The notes: generated by a model from the sequence alone, not told the origin. A DNA stretch of 64,000 bases from Citrobacter sp. MGH106 (GCF_001037495.1 NZ_KQ089822.1:2529403-2593402); one strand, 5' to 3'. Counted from the stretch's first letter, positions 1-8,965 are shown. A program made the numbers and translations.

Positions 1-317
1 GCAAAAAGCAGTTGATCATTGCCGGGGTTGTAACGGAAGTGTGCGTTGCGTTTCCTGCGCTGTCCGCAATTGAAGCGGGATTTGATGTATTTGTGGTCAC
101 TGACGCGTCTGGCACGTTTAATCCTTTGACCCGTGACTCCGCATGGAATCGTATGTCTTCCGCGGGCGTCCAGCTGATGACCTGGTTCGGTCTGGCCTGT
201 GAACTACACCGCGACTGGCGTAATGATATTGAAGGGTTGGGAACACTGTTCTCCAACCATATTCCTGACTACCGCAACCTCATGACCAGCTATACCACGC
301 TGACATCCGAAAAATAA
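1..317 (+). CDS. ycaC: YcaC-type isochorismatase-like hydrolase, C-terminal part
   Basis: The reading frame is open from the first bases (codons begin at position 3) and ends at 317, so only about the last 105 residues are present. The sequence begins KKQLIIAGVVTEVCVAFPAL, which contains the VTEVCV motif with the catalytic cysteine of the isochorismatase-like cysteine hydrolase family. It closely resembles E. coli YcaC, a hydrolase of unknown natural substrate. The rest of the gene lies outside the window. A hairpin at 343-364 separates it from convergent zinT. Confidence 0.9.
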   Translation, partial: KKQLIIAGVVTEVCVAFPALSAIEAGFDVFVVTDASGTFNPLTRDSAWNRMSSAGVQLMTWFGLACELHRDWRNDIEGLGTLFSNHIPDYRNLMTSYTTLTSEK

Positions 318-342
318 TTCGCAAGTGACACTTTTTATACAA

Positions 343-364
343 AACCCGCCATTGTCGGCGGGTT
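343..364. terminator. Bidirectional terminator between ycaC and zinT
   Basis: The stem ACCCGCC / GGCGGGT is flanked by A-rich sequence on the left and TTTAAAT on the right, so it can end both convergent transcripts (ycaC on + and zinT on -). Confidence 0.7.
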
Positions 365-387
365 TAAATAAATGGTCGTCGCGCAAA

Positions 388-1038
388 TTAATGATGCAGC
401 ATCTCGTCAACGACCTCTGCCGCTTTTAGCTGATACGGATAATACGTCGGCCAGTTGTCCATCTCTTCAAGCAAAGCCGCCTGTGAGGTATTACCGGTAA
501 ATATGTGGAAATGGCTCGACTTGCGCGGTGCGATAATATGATCGCTGAACTGAACATACTTTGGTGCTTTACTGCCAGCATCTTTGCATTCAAACAGGTA
601 GCGAACGCCTTTCTTACCTGACTGATAAGTCAATATTTTATATCCGGCATAATCATACTTGCACGATTCAACCTGATTACCGGTATGAAATTCCATCACC
701 CCATCCTCAATGCCGATGGTGTCCATATTGGTTACATAACCTTTACGGTAATAGGCTTTAATCTCATCCGCCGTTTTGCTTTTGTCCTTCTCCGCTTTCT
801 TTTTGAATACCGGATCAAGTTCACCGCTAACCAGATATGGGTATACAGACTGCCACATGCCATCCCAGTCGCTCAGCGACCTGTCTTTGACATTTTTATC
901 ATCGAAAACACCTTCTGACGCTTTTTGCTCTATTTCTGTCATCGGTGCACCGTGGGAATGGTGACCATGAGCTAGAACCTGACCACTGGCTAAAAGCATC
1001 CCCAGAACGACTGCCAGTTTTTCAAAACGAATAGCCAA
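388..1038 (-). CDS. zinT: ZinT, periplasmic zinc/cadmium-binding protein
   Basis: ZinT is a periplasmic metal chaperone that binds zinc and passes it to ZnuA under zinc starvation. The 216-residue protein matches the E. coli protein in length. It has a signal peptide (about residues 1-23, ending VLA), then a His-rich stretch HGHHSHG, and a calycin-like domain with the metal-binding segment [14 protein letters not shown] near residues 165-178. The start is TTG, preceded by GAGGGTG at good spacing and giving the usual MAIR start. A Zur-type palindrome lies 33 bp upstream, which fits zinc repression. Confidence 0.95.
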   Translation of the reverse strand: MAIRFEKLAVVLGMLLASGQVLAHGHHSHGAPMTEIEQKASEGVFDDKNVKDRSLSDWDGMWQSVYPYLVSGELDPVFKKKAEKDKSKTADEIKAYYRKGYVTNMDTIGIEDGVMEFHTGNQVESCKYDYAGYKILTYQSGKKGVRYLFECKDAGSKAPKYVQFSDHIIAPRKSSHFHIFTGNTSQAALLEEMDNWPTYYPYQLKAAEVVDEMLHH

Positions 1039-1070
1039 AATTTCACCCTCAAAATGTTTGTGAGTGAATT

Positions 1071-1083
1071 GTTATAATATAAC
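1071..1083. promoter_or_regulatory. Zur operator upstream of zinT
   Basis: The perfect palindrome GTTATA-A-TATAAC has flanks extending towards the known enterobacterial Zur box (GAAATGTTATANTATAACATTTC-like). It lies between the upstream nuclease gene and the zinT start, placed to repress zinT when zinc is plentiful. The family match is established knowledge; binding here is inferred. Confidence 0.85.
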
Positions 1084-1115
1084 ATCACAACATAATCAAC
1101 ACTGATGTTATAAAT

Positions 1116-1637
1116 TCAACCTTGCTGGTGGGCGATTTTCCAGCGGCTGTCAAAATGGGCCTGATACTGTGCCACAACGGCAGGCTCTCCCCTGATAACC
1201 AGAACATTCTCAGAATTCTCAAACTCTGCAGATTTGGCAAAATTGAAAGATCCGGTCTCCAGCGTATCGCCATCAATAATCATCACTTTGTCGTGCTGTA
1301 TGTGGTAATGACCGTCCAGTTGAACATCAATCCCATTGGCAGTGGCAAAGGCGATAGCTTTCTGACTGACCTTGCCCTGGTTGCGTTTTTTATCAACCAC
1401 GGCCCGCACCACTACGCCTCGTTTTTCCGCATTCACCAGCGCCTTTACAATGTCTGCTGACTGGAAGGAATAAGCCATCATATCGATGGTGTGTTCTGCA
1501 TGGTTAATTGAATCCAGTACTAATGCCCGAGCAGAGCCTTCCGGAGAAAAACCCACCTGTATCGAGGCATTAGCCAGCGGGATCACTGACCCAAATAAAA
1601 TGGCAGCAGCAACAATATGTTTCATACTCACTTTCAT
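1116..1637 (-). CDS. Phospholipase D-family endonuclease, exported (Nuc/EndA type)
   Basis: A 173-residue single-HKD phospholipase D-superfamily protein like the Nuc nuclease of plasmid pKM101, which dimerises to build its active site and degrades DNA without metal. It has a signal peptide (MKHIVAAAILFGSVIPLANA, with MKVS before it), a conserved MMAYSF segment, and the catalytic HxK(x4)D motif as HDKVMIID followed by GSFNF. It should act in the periplasm or outside. Two starts are possible, 1637 and 1625. It lies only 47 nt after the last ABC importer gene on the same strand, so read-through from that operon is possible. Plasmid-type homologues suggest acquisition. Confidence 0.85.
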   Translation of the reverse strand: MKVSMKHIVAAAILFGSVIPLANASIQVGFSPEGSARALVLDSINHAEHTIDMMAYSFQSADIVKALVNAEKRGVVVRAVVDKKRNQGKVSQKAIAFATANGIDVQLDGHYHIQHDKVMIIDGDTLETGSFNFAKSAEFENSENVLVIRGEPAVVAQYQAHFDSRWKIAHQQG

Positions 1638-1684
1638 GTATTACCGGGAGAAGAAGAAACGCCGAAGCAAACCCGACGGCAAAT

Positions 1685-2290
1685 TCAGATTAAGGTGGAT
1701 GTCGGACAGAGTAACGCCTGGGGGCAAATCTGAGCAAGCAATGCCTGCTGATGGCTGATCACGAGCATACCTAATGGGCGGCGCTGGCATTCCTCAAGGA
1801 GCAACATCCATATATCTCTTTGAATGGAAGGATCGAGCTGGGCAGTGATTTCATCTGCGATCAGAAAACGCGTACGCGGATCGAGCGCACGGAGTATTGC
1901 AATACGGGCCAGTTCACCGCCTGAAAGCTGCCCGGGCCGGCGGGTTAGCCATTCAGGGTTGATATGCAGACGGGCAAGCATGTCAGCATCTGGCTGCCAC
2001 GCATCTCGTACCGCATCACCGGTGCTTCGCCAGGGGTTAAAAGTTAGCTCAGGGTGTTGTGGGACAAGTTGCACCGGGCAATATTGATGAGTTGGCAACG
2101 GTGAATCATCCACCAGTACTTCGCCTGATGTCGGTTTTTGCCAGCCAGCGAGAACGCGTCCCAGCGTTGTTTTCCCAGTCCCGCTGGGCGCGCAAATTCC
2201 CATGCGTTCCCCGGCAACAAGCGAGAAGTTCAGGTTTTGCCACAGCACTTTCCCTCCCTGGCGAATCACAACATCACGACAGCACAGCAT
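1685..2290 (-). CDS. Nickel/peptide-class ABC importer, ATP-binding subunit 2
   Basis: The second ATPase of a DppF/NikE/YntE-like importer, 201 residues and therefore short for this class (usually about 260, with a C-terminal extension). Walker A is PSGTGKTT, the signature is LSGGELAR, Walker B is FLIADE and the switch is SHQQ. It overlaps the preceding ATPase gene by 17 nt and is the last of five co-directional genes, so translational coupling is likely. The NikR-type operator upstream of the operon supports nickel as substrate. The short C-terminus means the oligopeptide-type extension is absent. Confidence 0.88.
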   Translation of the reverse strand: MLCCRDVVIRQGGKVLWQNLNFSLVAGERMGICAPSGTGKTTLGRVLAGWQKPTSGEVLVDDSPLPTHQYCPVQLVPQHPELTFNPWRSTGDAVRDAWQPDADMLARLHINPEWLTRRPGQLSGGELARIAILRALDPRTRFLIADEITAQLDPSIQRDIWMLLLEECQRRPLGMLVISHQQALLAQICPQALLCPTSTLI

Positions 2291-3068
2291 TCAGCTCTCC
2301 AAAAAGTTGATTTTGTTCAGGTAATGCTTGCCATTGTCGCTGCAAATGTTCACTAATATCACCTCGCAGAAGCTGTTCCCGGCTCACGTTATCCGATACC
2401 CGCCCCTGATGCAGCGCGACAATCCGATCGGCATGTCGCGCTGCCAGCGTAAGATCGTGTGTCACCCATAAAACGCCACGTCCTTGCTCGCAAAGATCAC
2501 GCAACTGCTCAAGCAACTGATTCGCCAACGGGGCATCAAGCCAGGCGGTAATTTCGTCAGCAAGGATATAACGAGCCTGACTGAGCGACGCGTGACACGC
2601 CAGGACACGTTTCGCCATCCCGCCGGAAAGCTGGCGCGGAAACGCTTCCAGCACGCTTGACTCAAGTTCGCTACGCTGGAGCAAATGCTCTATTTCCTCC
2701 GTTTTCCATGCCTGACCGGAGAGCTGACTTACCCTTTTCAGATGTTTTTTAACAGTCAGCAGCGGATTAAGCGCCTGCACACCTTGTGGCACATAGCTGA
2801 AGGTATTACCGCGAAGCGCCCGGATGTCATTGCGCTCCAGCTTCTTACCATCCAGAGTAATGGTCCCCTGAAAGCGCAAGTTTTCCGGCAAAAGATCAAG
2901 CAGGCATTGTAACAGCAGGCTCTTACCTTCTCCGCTTCCTCCGACTAACGCCACCATCTGACCAGGGGCAACATCAAAAGAGATATCTTGCAGCAGCGAT
3001 GACCAATTTCTCGCGCCGTACCAGCGATAACGAGCCACCTCCAGCGAGGCCTGCTTCAAACTCAACAT
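2274..3068 (-). CDS. Nickel/peptide-class ABC importer, ATP-binding subunit 1
   Basis: A DppD/NikD/YntD-like ATPase of 264 residues that powers uptake with the partner ATPase downstream. Visible motifs are Walker A GGSGEGKS near residue 43, Q-loop FSYVPQG, signature LSGGMAKR, Walker B YILADE and H-loop WVTHD. The ATG lies inside the end of the upstream permease gene (7-nt overlap, ATG nested in GCATGTTGA). All five importer genes overlap or abut, which points to one transcript. Confidence 0.9.
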   Translation of the reverse strand: MLSLKQASLEVARYRWYGARNWSSLLQDISFDVAPGQMVALVGGSGEGKSLLLQCLLDLLPENLRFQGTITLDGKKLERNDIRALRGNTFSYVPQGVQALNPLLTVKKHLKRVSQLSGQAWKTEEIEHLLQRSELESSVLEAFPRQLSGGMAKRVLACHASLSQARYILADEITAWLDAPLANQLLEQLRDLCEQGRGVLWVTHDLTLAARHADRIVALHQGRVSDNVSREQLLRGDISEHLQRQWQALPEQNQLFGELNAVLS

Positions 3069-3874
3069 GCATTACCCCTTAGCCACAAACGATGCACTGC
3101 CCTGGCGAACTGGTCAAATAACATCACCAGGCTGAACAACATGAGCCCCGGAAACAACACCAACCACCAGTTACCATGACTGATAAACCGCAGGGCGTCC
3201 GCCAGCAACAAACCCAGTGAAGGTTCATGCGGTGCCAGCCCAAACCCAAGGAAGCTCAGCGCCGCGCTATGTAACACCGCATGAGGGAACATCAGCAGCG
3301 TGCCTGTCAACCATTGAGGCAATAACGCCGGGAAATAGTGATGGCGCCAACAGTAAAAATGACCGTGTCCCAACCGCCAGGTCAGTGTCAGGTAGTCACT
3401 GTGTGCAACGCGTTCCGCTTCAGCACGCAGGATCAATGCCAGACGCGGCCAGTGGGTTAGCGCAACCGCCATAATCACCCCGCTTTTTCCACCGCCCAGC
3501 GTAAAACAAATCAGGATCAGCAACAGCAGATGCGGCATCGACAACATAGCATCGGTTATTAACCGCATAAGAACATCCAAACGCGGATGCAAACGCGAAA
3601 CGGCAGCCATCAACAAGGCAATCAAACCGCTGCACAACGCTGCACCAATCCCAATTTGCAGGCTGGTTAACGCCCCCTGAAAACATCGAAGCCATAAATC
3701 ACGTCCAAGATTATCCGTACCAAACCAGTGCAGCGCATCCGGAGGCAAGTGCCGGGCAAGAAGATTGACGTTTACTGGATTATCCAGCGAAACTGAGCCA
3801 TACACGGCAATAAATAATAAACAGCCTACGGACAGCAAAAGACGAATTAACGTTGGTGTCGGGTTATAGAGCAT
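3062..3874 (-). CDS. Nickel/peptide-class ABC importer, permease 2
   Basis: A NikC/DppC/YntC-like inner-membrane permease of about 270 residues. After an N-terminal membrane helix (LIRLLLSVGCLLFIAVYG) comes HWFGTDNLGRDLW, the hallmark of this subfamily, followed by several helices and the C-terminal HEPSLGLLLADA segment typical of the family. I chose the ATG at 3874, with GGAG seven bases upstream, over a GTG at 3892 that would lengthen the overlap with the upstream permease. The central EAA-loop region is poorly conserved, which may reflect divergence. Confidence 0.88.
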   Translation of the reverse strand: MLYNPTPTLIRLLLSVGCLLFIAVYGSVSLDNPVNVNLLARHLPPDALHWFGTDNLGRDLWLRCFQGALTSLQIGIGAALCSGLIALLMAAVSRLHPRLDVLMRLITDAMLSMPHLLLLILICFTLGGGKSGVIMAVALTHWPRLALILRAEAERVAHSDYLTLTWRLGHGHFYCWRHHYFPALLPQWLTGTLLMFPHAVLHSAALSFLGFGLAPHEPSLGLLLADALRFISHGNWWLVLFPGLMLFSLVMLFDQFARAVHRLWLRGNAC

Positions 3875-4838
3875 CAGGACGCTCCAGTGCACGATTCAGA
3901 AAATGGACAAGCCAGGTTGAAACGGAGTTGCCGATGAACACCAGCACGGTACTAAACAAGACGATCCCCATTAGCAACGGCACATCACCACGTAATCCGG
4001 CATCAATCGTAGCCTGACCCAGTCCGGGATAAGCAAAGACTTTTTCAGCCAGTAATGCGCCGCCAAACAGTTCGCCGAGCGAAGCAAATTGCAGGCACAG
4101 CGCAGGCGTAATGGCATGACGCAGTACCTGGTGGCGTAAAAGCGACCATCCCCTGTCCCCCTGAGAACGGGCAAAACGGACAAATTCACTTTTCATCACG
4201 CTGGCGATACTTTCTCGCGTGTGGAGCGTAATCTGCCCCAGTCCCAGCAAGCTGAGGGCACATACGGGAAGCACCAGATGACGAAGACGTTCAGCAAACG
4301 TCGCCATTTCACCATTATTGCCCGGCTCCCATGCGCAGCAGACGGGCAACACAGGCCAGTGCACCGCGAATACTGCCAGCAATAGCATGCCGATCCAAAA
4401 GGTCGGTAAGGAAGAAAGCAGATAACTGAGTCGGCAAATAGCTCGGTCTGGCCAGCGGTTCAGGAAACGTCCGGCGACAAATCCCATTGCTGTTCCCAGC
4501 AAACCTGACATCAACCATGCCCCGCCAAGCAGTGCAAAGGACGTCGTAAAACGCTCTTTGATCACGCTGGCTACCGGCGCATTAAACAACATGGAATAGC
4601 CGAGATCGCCCTGTAGCACGCGCAAAAACCAGTGTCCAAAGCGCTCCCACAGCGGCTGATCCAGCCCCCAGCGAGCGGCAATTCGCCCATATTGCTCGGG
4701 TGGAACGTGCAGGAGATCGTTGCCAATGTAGGCACGAATGGGATCGACCGGTGAAAAACTGAGTAAGATGAAGGTGCCAGCAGCTACCAGCACCAACAAA
4801 ACGGCCAACCGAAGAACATACGCCAAAGCAAACTTCAT
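3864..4838 (-). CDS. Nickel/peptide-class ABC importer, permease 1
   Basis: A NikB/DppB/YntB-like permease of about 324 residues that starts with MKFALAYVLRLAVLLVLVAAG, a first membrane helix. It has the conserved SPVDPIRAYIG segment, a WGLDQPLW region, and an EAA-type loop (MKSEFVRFARSQGDRG). The start is an ATG that overlaps the stop of the binding-protein gene (TAATG), a classic coupling arrangement. It pairs with the second permease to form the inner-membrane channel of the importer. Confidence 0.9.
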   Translation of the reverse strand: MKFALAYVLRLAVLLVLVAAGTFILLSFSPVDPIRAYIGNDLLHVPPEQYGRIAARWGLDQPLWERFGHWFLRVLQGDLGYSMLFNAPVASVIKERFTTSFALLGGAWLMSGLLGTAMGFVAGRFLNRWPDRAICRLSYLLSSLPTFWIGMLLLAVFAVHWPVLPVCCAWEPGNNGEMATFAERLRHLVLPVCALSLLGLGQITLHTRESIASVMKSEFVRFARSQGDRGWSLLRHQVLRHAITPALCLQFASLGELFGGALLAEKVFAYPGLGQATIDAGLRGDVPLLMGIVLFSTVLVFIGNSVSTWLVHFLNRALERPDAL

Positions 4839-6424
4839 TAACGGCAGGTCCAGGTCCATTCATCAAGATTATTGAGTAGTGACCAGCTACCGTGAATTTC
4901 CGGAGCACCAGAGCCTAAGTCAATGCACGGATTTGCCAGATAGGTGTGCTGAATATTTAGCAACCATGCCCATGCAGCATCGCCCTGTACGCCAGCGCCG
5001 TGTTTCCCATCCCACTCCACCTGTTGCCAGAAAGGTAACGCATGCTGCCAGTCCGGGGCATCAATGGCCTGTTTGAGATGTTGCTCCACCACAGGGTTAC
5101 TGTAGTAACCGGGATTGTAATACTCCACACCCGCAGCCTGCCCGCTGTAATGATGGAAAAGCTCCATCGGATCCAGGCTCCCCCATCCAAATAGCGTCGG
5201 GTTAGCATGCATATTGCGCTCAACGGTTTCCCAACTTCCTGATTGCAGGGATACTGCAATACCGACAGGTTCCAGCATTGAACGAACGGCTTCAGCGAGA
5301 TCCCGACGAGTACTGTCGCCACTCGTATACCATAAGGTCAGACGGGCTTCTTTGCCGTCTTTCACGCGTACACCATCTTTACCCACTTTCCAGCCGGACT
5401 CTTCCAGGATAGTCCGTGCTTTTTCACTGTCGCCATCTTTGAAAGTGACGGATTTGCTCTGCCATGGAAGCCCCTGAACCGCGCTAAAAGCAGGGATAGC
5501 GTGCCCTTCCATAACCTGTTCAGCTAATTGCTGCCGATTGATGGCGTAGTTAATGGCCCGTCTGATAGCAACATCGGCCGTGATATCGTTACCGACAGGA
5601 TAGCCATTGGCATCTTTTTTACCTGCCGGAACCATTGGGAACACAATTCCCCGGTTTTCTACACTGTTGCGAACCCAGAGTTTGAGATCCTTCTGCTGTG
5701 GTGCTACGGCCATCGATGGCGCTATACGTACCAGGCCCAGTTGACCACTACGCGCGGCTGCGTAAGCGTTGTCTTCATCCAGGAAAACAAATACCAGCCG
5801 ATTAAAATCATTTTTCTTGCCAACATACCAGGGGTTAGCCTCCACGATCAGTTGCTGCCCCGGTTGAAAACTCACCAGCCGATACGGGCCTGCACCAATC
5901 GGATTTTTGGCGAATGTTTTTTCGTCATACAGTTTTGCCGGCACAATACCTAAAGAACCGAGTACGTTGACAAAGGTACTCTGCGGGCTACGAAGCGTAA
6001 TTTCCACCGTGCGGCTGTCGAGAAGCCGGGCATGGGTGAAATTACCCATGTCAATTTTCCCACCGCTTTGAGCTGCTTTGTTATAGGTAAACACCACATC
6101 TTCAGCCGTTAGCGCTGAACCATCGGAGAATTTAAGATCAGGTTTTAGCGTTAACGTCCAGGTTTTACCATCGGCACTGGTCACCACTTTCTCTGCCAGC
6201 AGGTTGCCCCAGCTCATATCTGCATTTTGTTTTAATAGTGGTGCATGCAGAAGAAGATAACTGCCGTGGCTCCAGCCCAGCATCGGGTCAAATCCTTCCG
6301 TTGGTTCGGATCCAATAGCCAGCTTTAATGTCTGACCGTCGACCGCCTTTTGCGCAGCGATAAGTGGTGAGGTAAATGCGAGAGTCAATGCGCACGTAAG
6401 CAGCGCCAGCTTGCCTTTAATCAT
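4838..6424 (-). CDS. Periplasmic binding protein of nickel-type ABC importer (NikA/YntA-like)
   Basis: A solute-binding protein of family 5 (peptide/nickel class), about 528 residues, close to NikA (524). The start chosen is ATG at 6424, giving a clean signal peptide (MIKGKLALLTCALTLAFTSP...AAQ). Family landmarks include LKIAIGSEP-like LKLAIGSEPTEGFDP, WTLTLKPDLKFSDG, GAGPYRL and ADVAIRRAINYAI. It is the first gene of a five-gene operon resembling Yersinia yntABCDE. A perfect NikR-type site lies 120 bp upstream, making nickel (free or chelated) the likeliest cargo. Substrate identity is inferred from regulation and family, not from visible ligand residues. Confidence 0.9.
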   Translation of the reverse strand: MIKGKLALLTCALTLAFTSPLIAAQKAVDGQTLKLAIGSEPTEGFDPMLGWSHGSYLLLHAPLLKQNADMSWGNLLAEKVVTSADGKTWTLTLKPDLKFSDGSALTAEDVVFTYNKAAQSGGKIDMGNFTHARLLDSRTVEITLRSPQSTFVNVLGSLGIVPAKLYDEKTFAKNPIGAGPYRLVSFQPGQQLIVEANPWYVGKKNDFNRLVFVFLDEDNAYAAARSGQLGLVRIAPSMAVAPQQKDLKLWVRNSVENRGIVFPMVPAGKKDANGYPVGNDITADVAIRRAINYAINRQQLAEQVMEGHAIPAFSAVQGLPWQSKSVTFKDGDSEKARTILEESGWKVGKDGVRVKDGKEARLTLWYTSGDSTRRDLAEAVRSMLEPVGIAVSLQSGSWETVERNMHANPTLFGWGSLDPMELFHHYSGQAAGVEYYNPGYYSNPVVEQHLKQAIDAPDWQHALPFWQQVEWDGKHGAGVQGDAAWAWLLNIQHTYLANPCIDLGSGAPEIHGSWSLLNNLDEWTWTCR

Positions 6425-6544
6425 TATCTTATCCAGATTTTGTGTTTTTTTATGCCACACAACAACCCGCTGTCGTTGGGCGACTTCCTGGGGAAAGGAT
6501 TATGGCGGACAGTATCGACGAAAAAAATGATACAGCGCAGAAAA

Positions 6545-6572
6545 GTATGACGATTTTAAAAAAACATCATAC
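6545..6572. promoter_or_regulatory. NikR-type operator (GTATGA-N16-TCATAC)
   Basis: GTATGA at 6545-6550 and TCATAC at 6567-6572 are separated by exactly 16 bp, matching the known E. coli NikR operator in both half-sites and spacing. It lies between the divergent importer operon (start 6424) and the TonB receptor gene (start 6859). A plausible -10 (CATAAT, 6504-6499 on the minus strand) sits between the operator and the importer start. Nickel-dependent repression of the importer is the inference. Confidence 0.85.
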
Positions 6573-6722
6573 GACTTTCTAATATTCAGCAAGCGACATG
6601 ACATTCTTTGCTGAAAGCATGTTTTAACAACATCTAATTTATTCAATTCGATATTAAATGAATGTCAATAATTACAAAGATAACTACTGGCTGATTTTGT
6701 CGTCCTTTCTGACTCGAATTTA

Positions 6723-6776
6723 TGACAATTTATGTATATTTATTCAAGAAAGACACCAGAAGTGACAATTTATGTA
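6723..6776. repeat. Direct repeat pair TGACAATTTATGTA, 40 bp apart
   Basis: The 14-mer TGACAATTTATGTA occurs at 6723-6736 and again at 6763-6776, close to four helical turns apart, just upstream of the Fur-type palindrome and the receptor gene. The spacing suggests a binding site for an activator on one DNA face, but I recognise no matching regulator. Confidence 0.6.
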
Positions 6777-6782
6777 AATTAA

Positions 6783-6809
6783 TAATGATAATTATTTGTA
6801 TTATCATTA
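6783..6809 (+). promoter_or_regulatory. Fur box upstream of TonB-dependent receptor
   Basis: A perfect inverted repeat TAATGATAAT / ATTATCATTA with a 7-bp spacer, overlapping a good match to the Fur consensus GATAATGATAATCATTATC. It lies 50-76 bp before the receptor start. Iron repression of the receptor is expected. Confidence 0.8.
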
Positions 6810-6858
6810 CCATCATTTATCTTACTTCCTTCTAATTTTTAACAAAGGAAGTTTGACT

Positions 6859-8946
6859 ATGCGTTTAAAGCCCGTTGCTTCTGTCGTTCTGTCCTGTATT
6901 GGATTCAGCTGTACTAATGCCTTCGCAGAAGACGTTATGGTCGTGACCGCTTCCGGTTACGAAAAAAAGATCACCAACGCTGCTGCCAGCGTTTCCGTTA
7001 TTTCACAGCAAGAATTACAAACCAATAAATATAATGACTTAGGCGAAGCCCTGCGCTCAGTTGAAGGGGTAGATGTTGAAAGCAGTACCGGTAAAACCGG
7101 TGGTCTGGAGATTAGTATCCGTGGTATGCCCGCCAGCTATACCCTGATTTTGATAGACGGTATTCGTCAAAACGGAAGCAGCGACGTTACACCAAACGGC
7201 TTCTCTGCCATGAACACCAGCTTTATGCCGCCACTGGCGGCGATTGATCATATTGAAGTGATCCGCGGTCCCATGTCTACGCTTTACGGCTCTGACGCAA
7301 TTGGTGGTGTTGTTAATATCATTACCAAAAAAAGCACCGATAAATGGAGTACTTCCATCAATACCGGCGTGAACCTGCAAGAAAGTAATAAATGGGGTAA
7401 CAGCACTGTCGCCAACTTTTGGTCAAGCGGTCCTTTAATCGCAGGCGTCCTGGATATGCAGGTTCGCGGCAGCACGACTCAACGGCAAGGCTCAAGCATC
7501 ACTTCCCTGAGCGATACATCTTCGACACGTGTGCCCTACCCAACTGAATCTGAAAACTACAATATCGGTACTCGACTGGACTGGAAAACCAGCGAAAACA
7601 ATACACTCTGGATGGATCTCGACTCAGCCAGACAGCGTTACGATAACGTTGACGGACAGCTTGGTAGCCTGACCGGGGGTTATGACAAGACGCTGCGCTA
7701 TGAGCGTAACAAAGTGACCCTCGGCCACGATACCGCATTAACATTCGGAACCTGGAAGTCATCCCTGGGCTGGAATGAAACCGAGAATAAAGGCCGACAA
7801 CTGGTCTCTTCCGCGCTCACACCAGAAAATGCTGGCCGGGCCGGTGATGCCCGTGAACTGAAAAATACCAACGTCATTCTGGACTCTCTGCTGCTGACAC
7901 CATTAGGTGATTCGCACCTCTTAACCCTCGGGGGAGAATACTGGGATGCGCGTATGAAAGACGGTGTTGTTTTGGCCAATACTGGCGAAACATTCCACCA
8001 GAAAACATGGGCTGCCTACGCTGAAGATGAGTGGCACATTCTCGACTCACTGGCATTAACCGCAGGGACACGCTACGAACATAACGATGTCTTTGGCGGT
8101 CATCTCAGCCCTCGCGCCTACCTGGTCTGGGATGTATCTGAAGAATGGACGTTGAAAGGCGGCGTCACGACAGGATATAAAGCCCCGTCACTCAGCCAAT
8201 TACACAATGGTATCAGTGGTGTTACCGCCCAGGGAACCGTCAATACGGTCGGCAACCCGGACCTTAAGCCCGAAGAGAGCACCAGCTATGAAACCGGACT
8301 GTATTATGAAAACGATACGGGACTGAACGCTAACATTACCGGCTTCTATACCGAATATAAGAATAAAATTGTCTCGTACTCTATTGATGATTATACCAAT
8401 AGTTACACCAACAGCGGCAAAGCAAGAACTGATGGTGTTGAATTCGCCAGCACCTTCCCTCTTTGGTCGGACGTGCTGAGTTTATCCCTCAACTACACCT
8501 ACACTCAGAGCAAACAAAAAGATGGCGATAATAAAGGCGCGCCATTGAGCTATACACCTAAACATATGGCTAACGCACGTTTGAACTGGCAGGCTACGGA
8601 AGATATGAATGCCTGGCTGAGTGCACGTTATCGCGGTAAAGCCCCACGTTTTACCGAGAATTACGACAATCTCAGCGCGGTACAAAAGAAAGTATATGAC
8701 GACAAAGGCGCTAATTTAAAAGCCTGGACCGTTCTGGACATGGGACTGTCCTATAAACTGACCAAAGAACTGACGCTGAATACTGCAGTTAATAACGTAC
8801 TGGATAAAGACTTTAGCGACGTCACACTGTATCAGGTAGGCCGCAATAGTACCTACGCAGGAGATTACTTCCAGACAGCGCAATCCACGACCGGCTATGT
8901 GATACCTGGCCGTAACTACTGGGTTTCATTAAACTATCAGTTCTAA
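6859..8946 (+). CDS. TonB-dependent outer membrane receptor (CirA/IreA-like)
   Basis: A 695-residue outer-membrane active transporter. The start at 6859 is preceded by AAAGGAAG and yields a signal peptide ending AFA. The TonB box is DVMVVTAS, followed by a plug domain (residues about 30-160) with MSTLYGSDAIGGVVNIITKK, and a 22-strand barrel ending in NYQF with the terminal Phe needed for barrel assembly. It resembles catecholate receptors (CirA, IreA/PrrA, IroN). The promoter has a Fur palindrome, and the nickel importer is divergent, so a metal-chelate substrate is likely. The exact ligand cannot be read from sequence. Confidence 0.88.
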   Translation: MRLKPVASVVLSCIGFSCTNAFAEDVMVVTASGYEKKITNAAASVSVISQQELQTNKYNDLGEALRSVEGVDVESSTGKTGGLEISIRGMPASYTLILIDGIRQNGSSDVTPNGFSAMNTSFMPPLAAIDHIEVIRGPMSTLYGSDAIGGVVNIITKKSTDKWSTSINTGVNLQESNKWGNSTVANFWSSGPLIAGVLDMQVRGSTTQRQGSSITSLSDTSSTRVPYPTESENYNIGTRLDWKTSENNTLWMDLDSARQRYDNVDGQLGSLTGGYDKTLRYERNKVTLGHDTALTFGTWKSSLGWNETENKGRQLVSSALTPENAGRAGDARELKNTNVILDSLLLTPLGDSHLLTLGGEYWDARMKDGVVLANTGETFHQKTWAAYAEDEWHILDSLALTAGTRYEHNDVFGGHLSPRAYLVWDVSEEWTLKGGVTTGYKAPSLSQLHNGISGVTAQGTVNTVGNPDLKPEESTSYETGLYYENDTGLNANITGFYTEYKNKIVSYSIDDYTNSYTNSGKARTDGVEFASTFPLWSDVLSLSLNYTYTQSKQKDGDNKGAPLSYTPKHMANARLNWQATEDMNAWLSARYRGKAPRFTENYDNLSAVQKKVYDDKGANLKAWTVLDMGLSYKLTKELTLNTAVNNVLDKDFSDVTLYQVGRNSTYAGDYFQTAQSTTGYVIPGRNYWVSLNYQF

Positions 8947-8965
8947 TTTTTGACAATTTATCATC

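Noticed and set aside
6512..6533. Second palindrome GTATC-N12-GATAC as another NikR half-operator
   Set aside because: Half-sites and spacing do not fit the NikR consensus, unlike the perfect site at 6545-6572.
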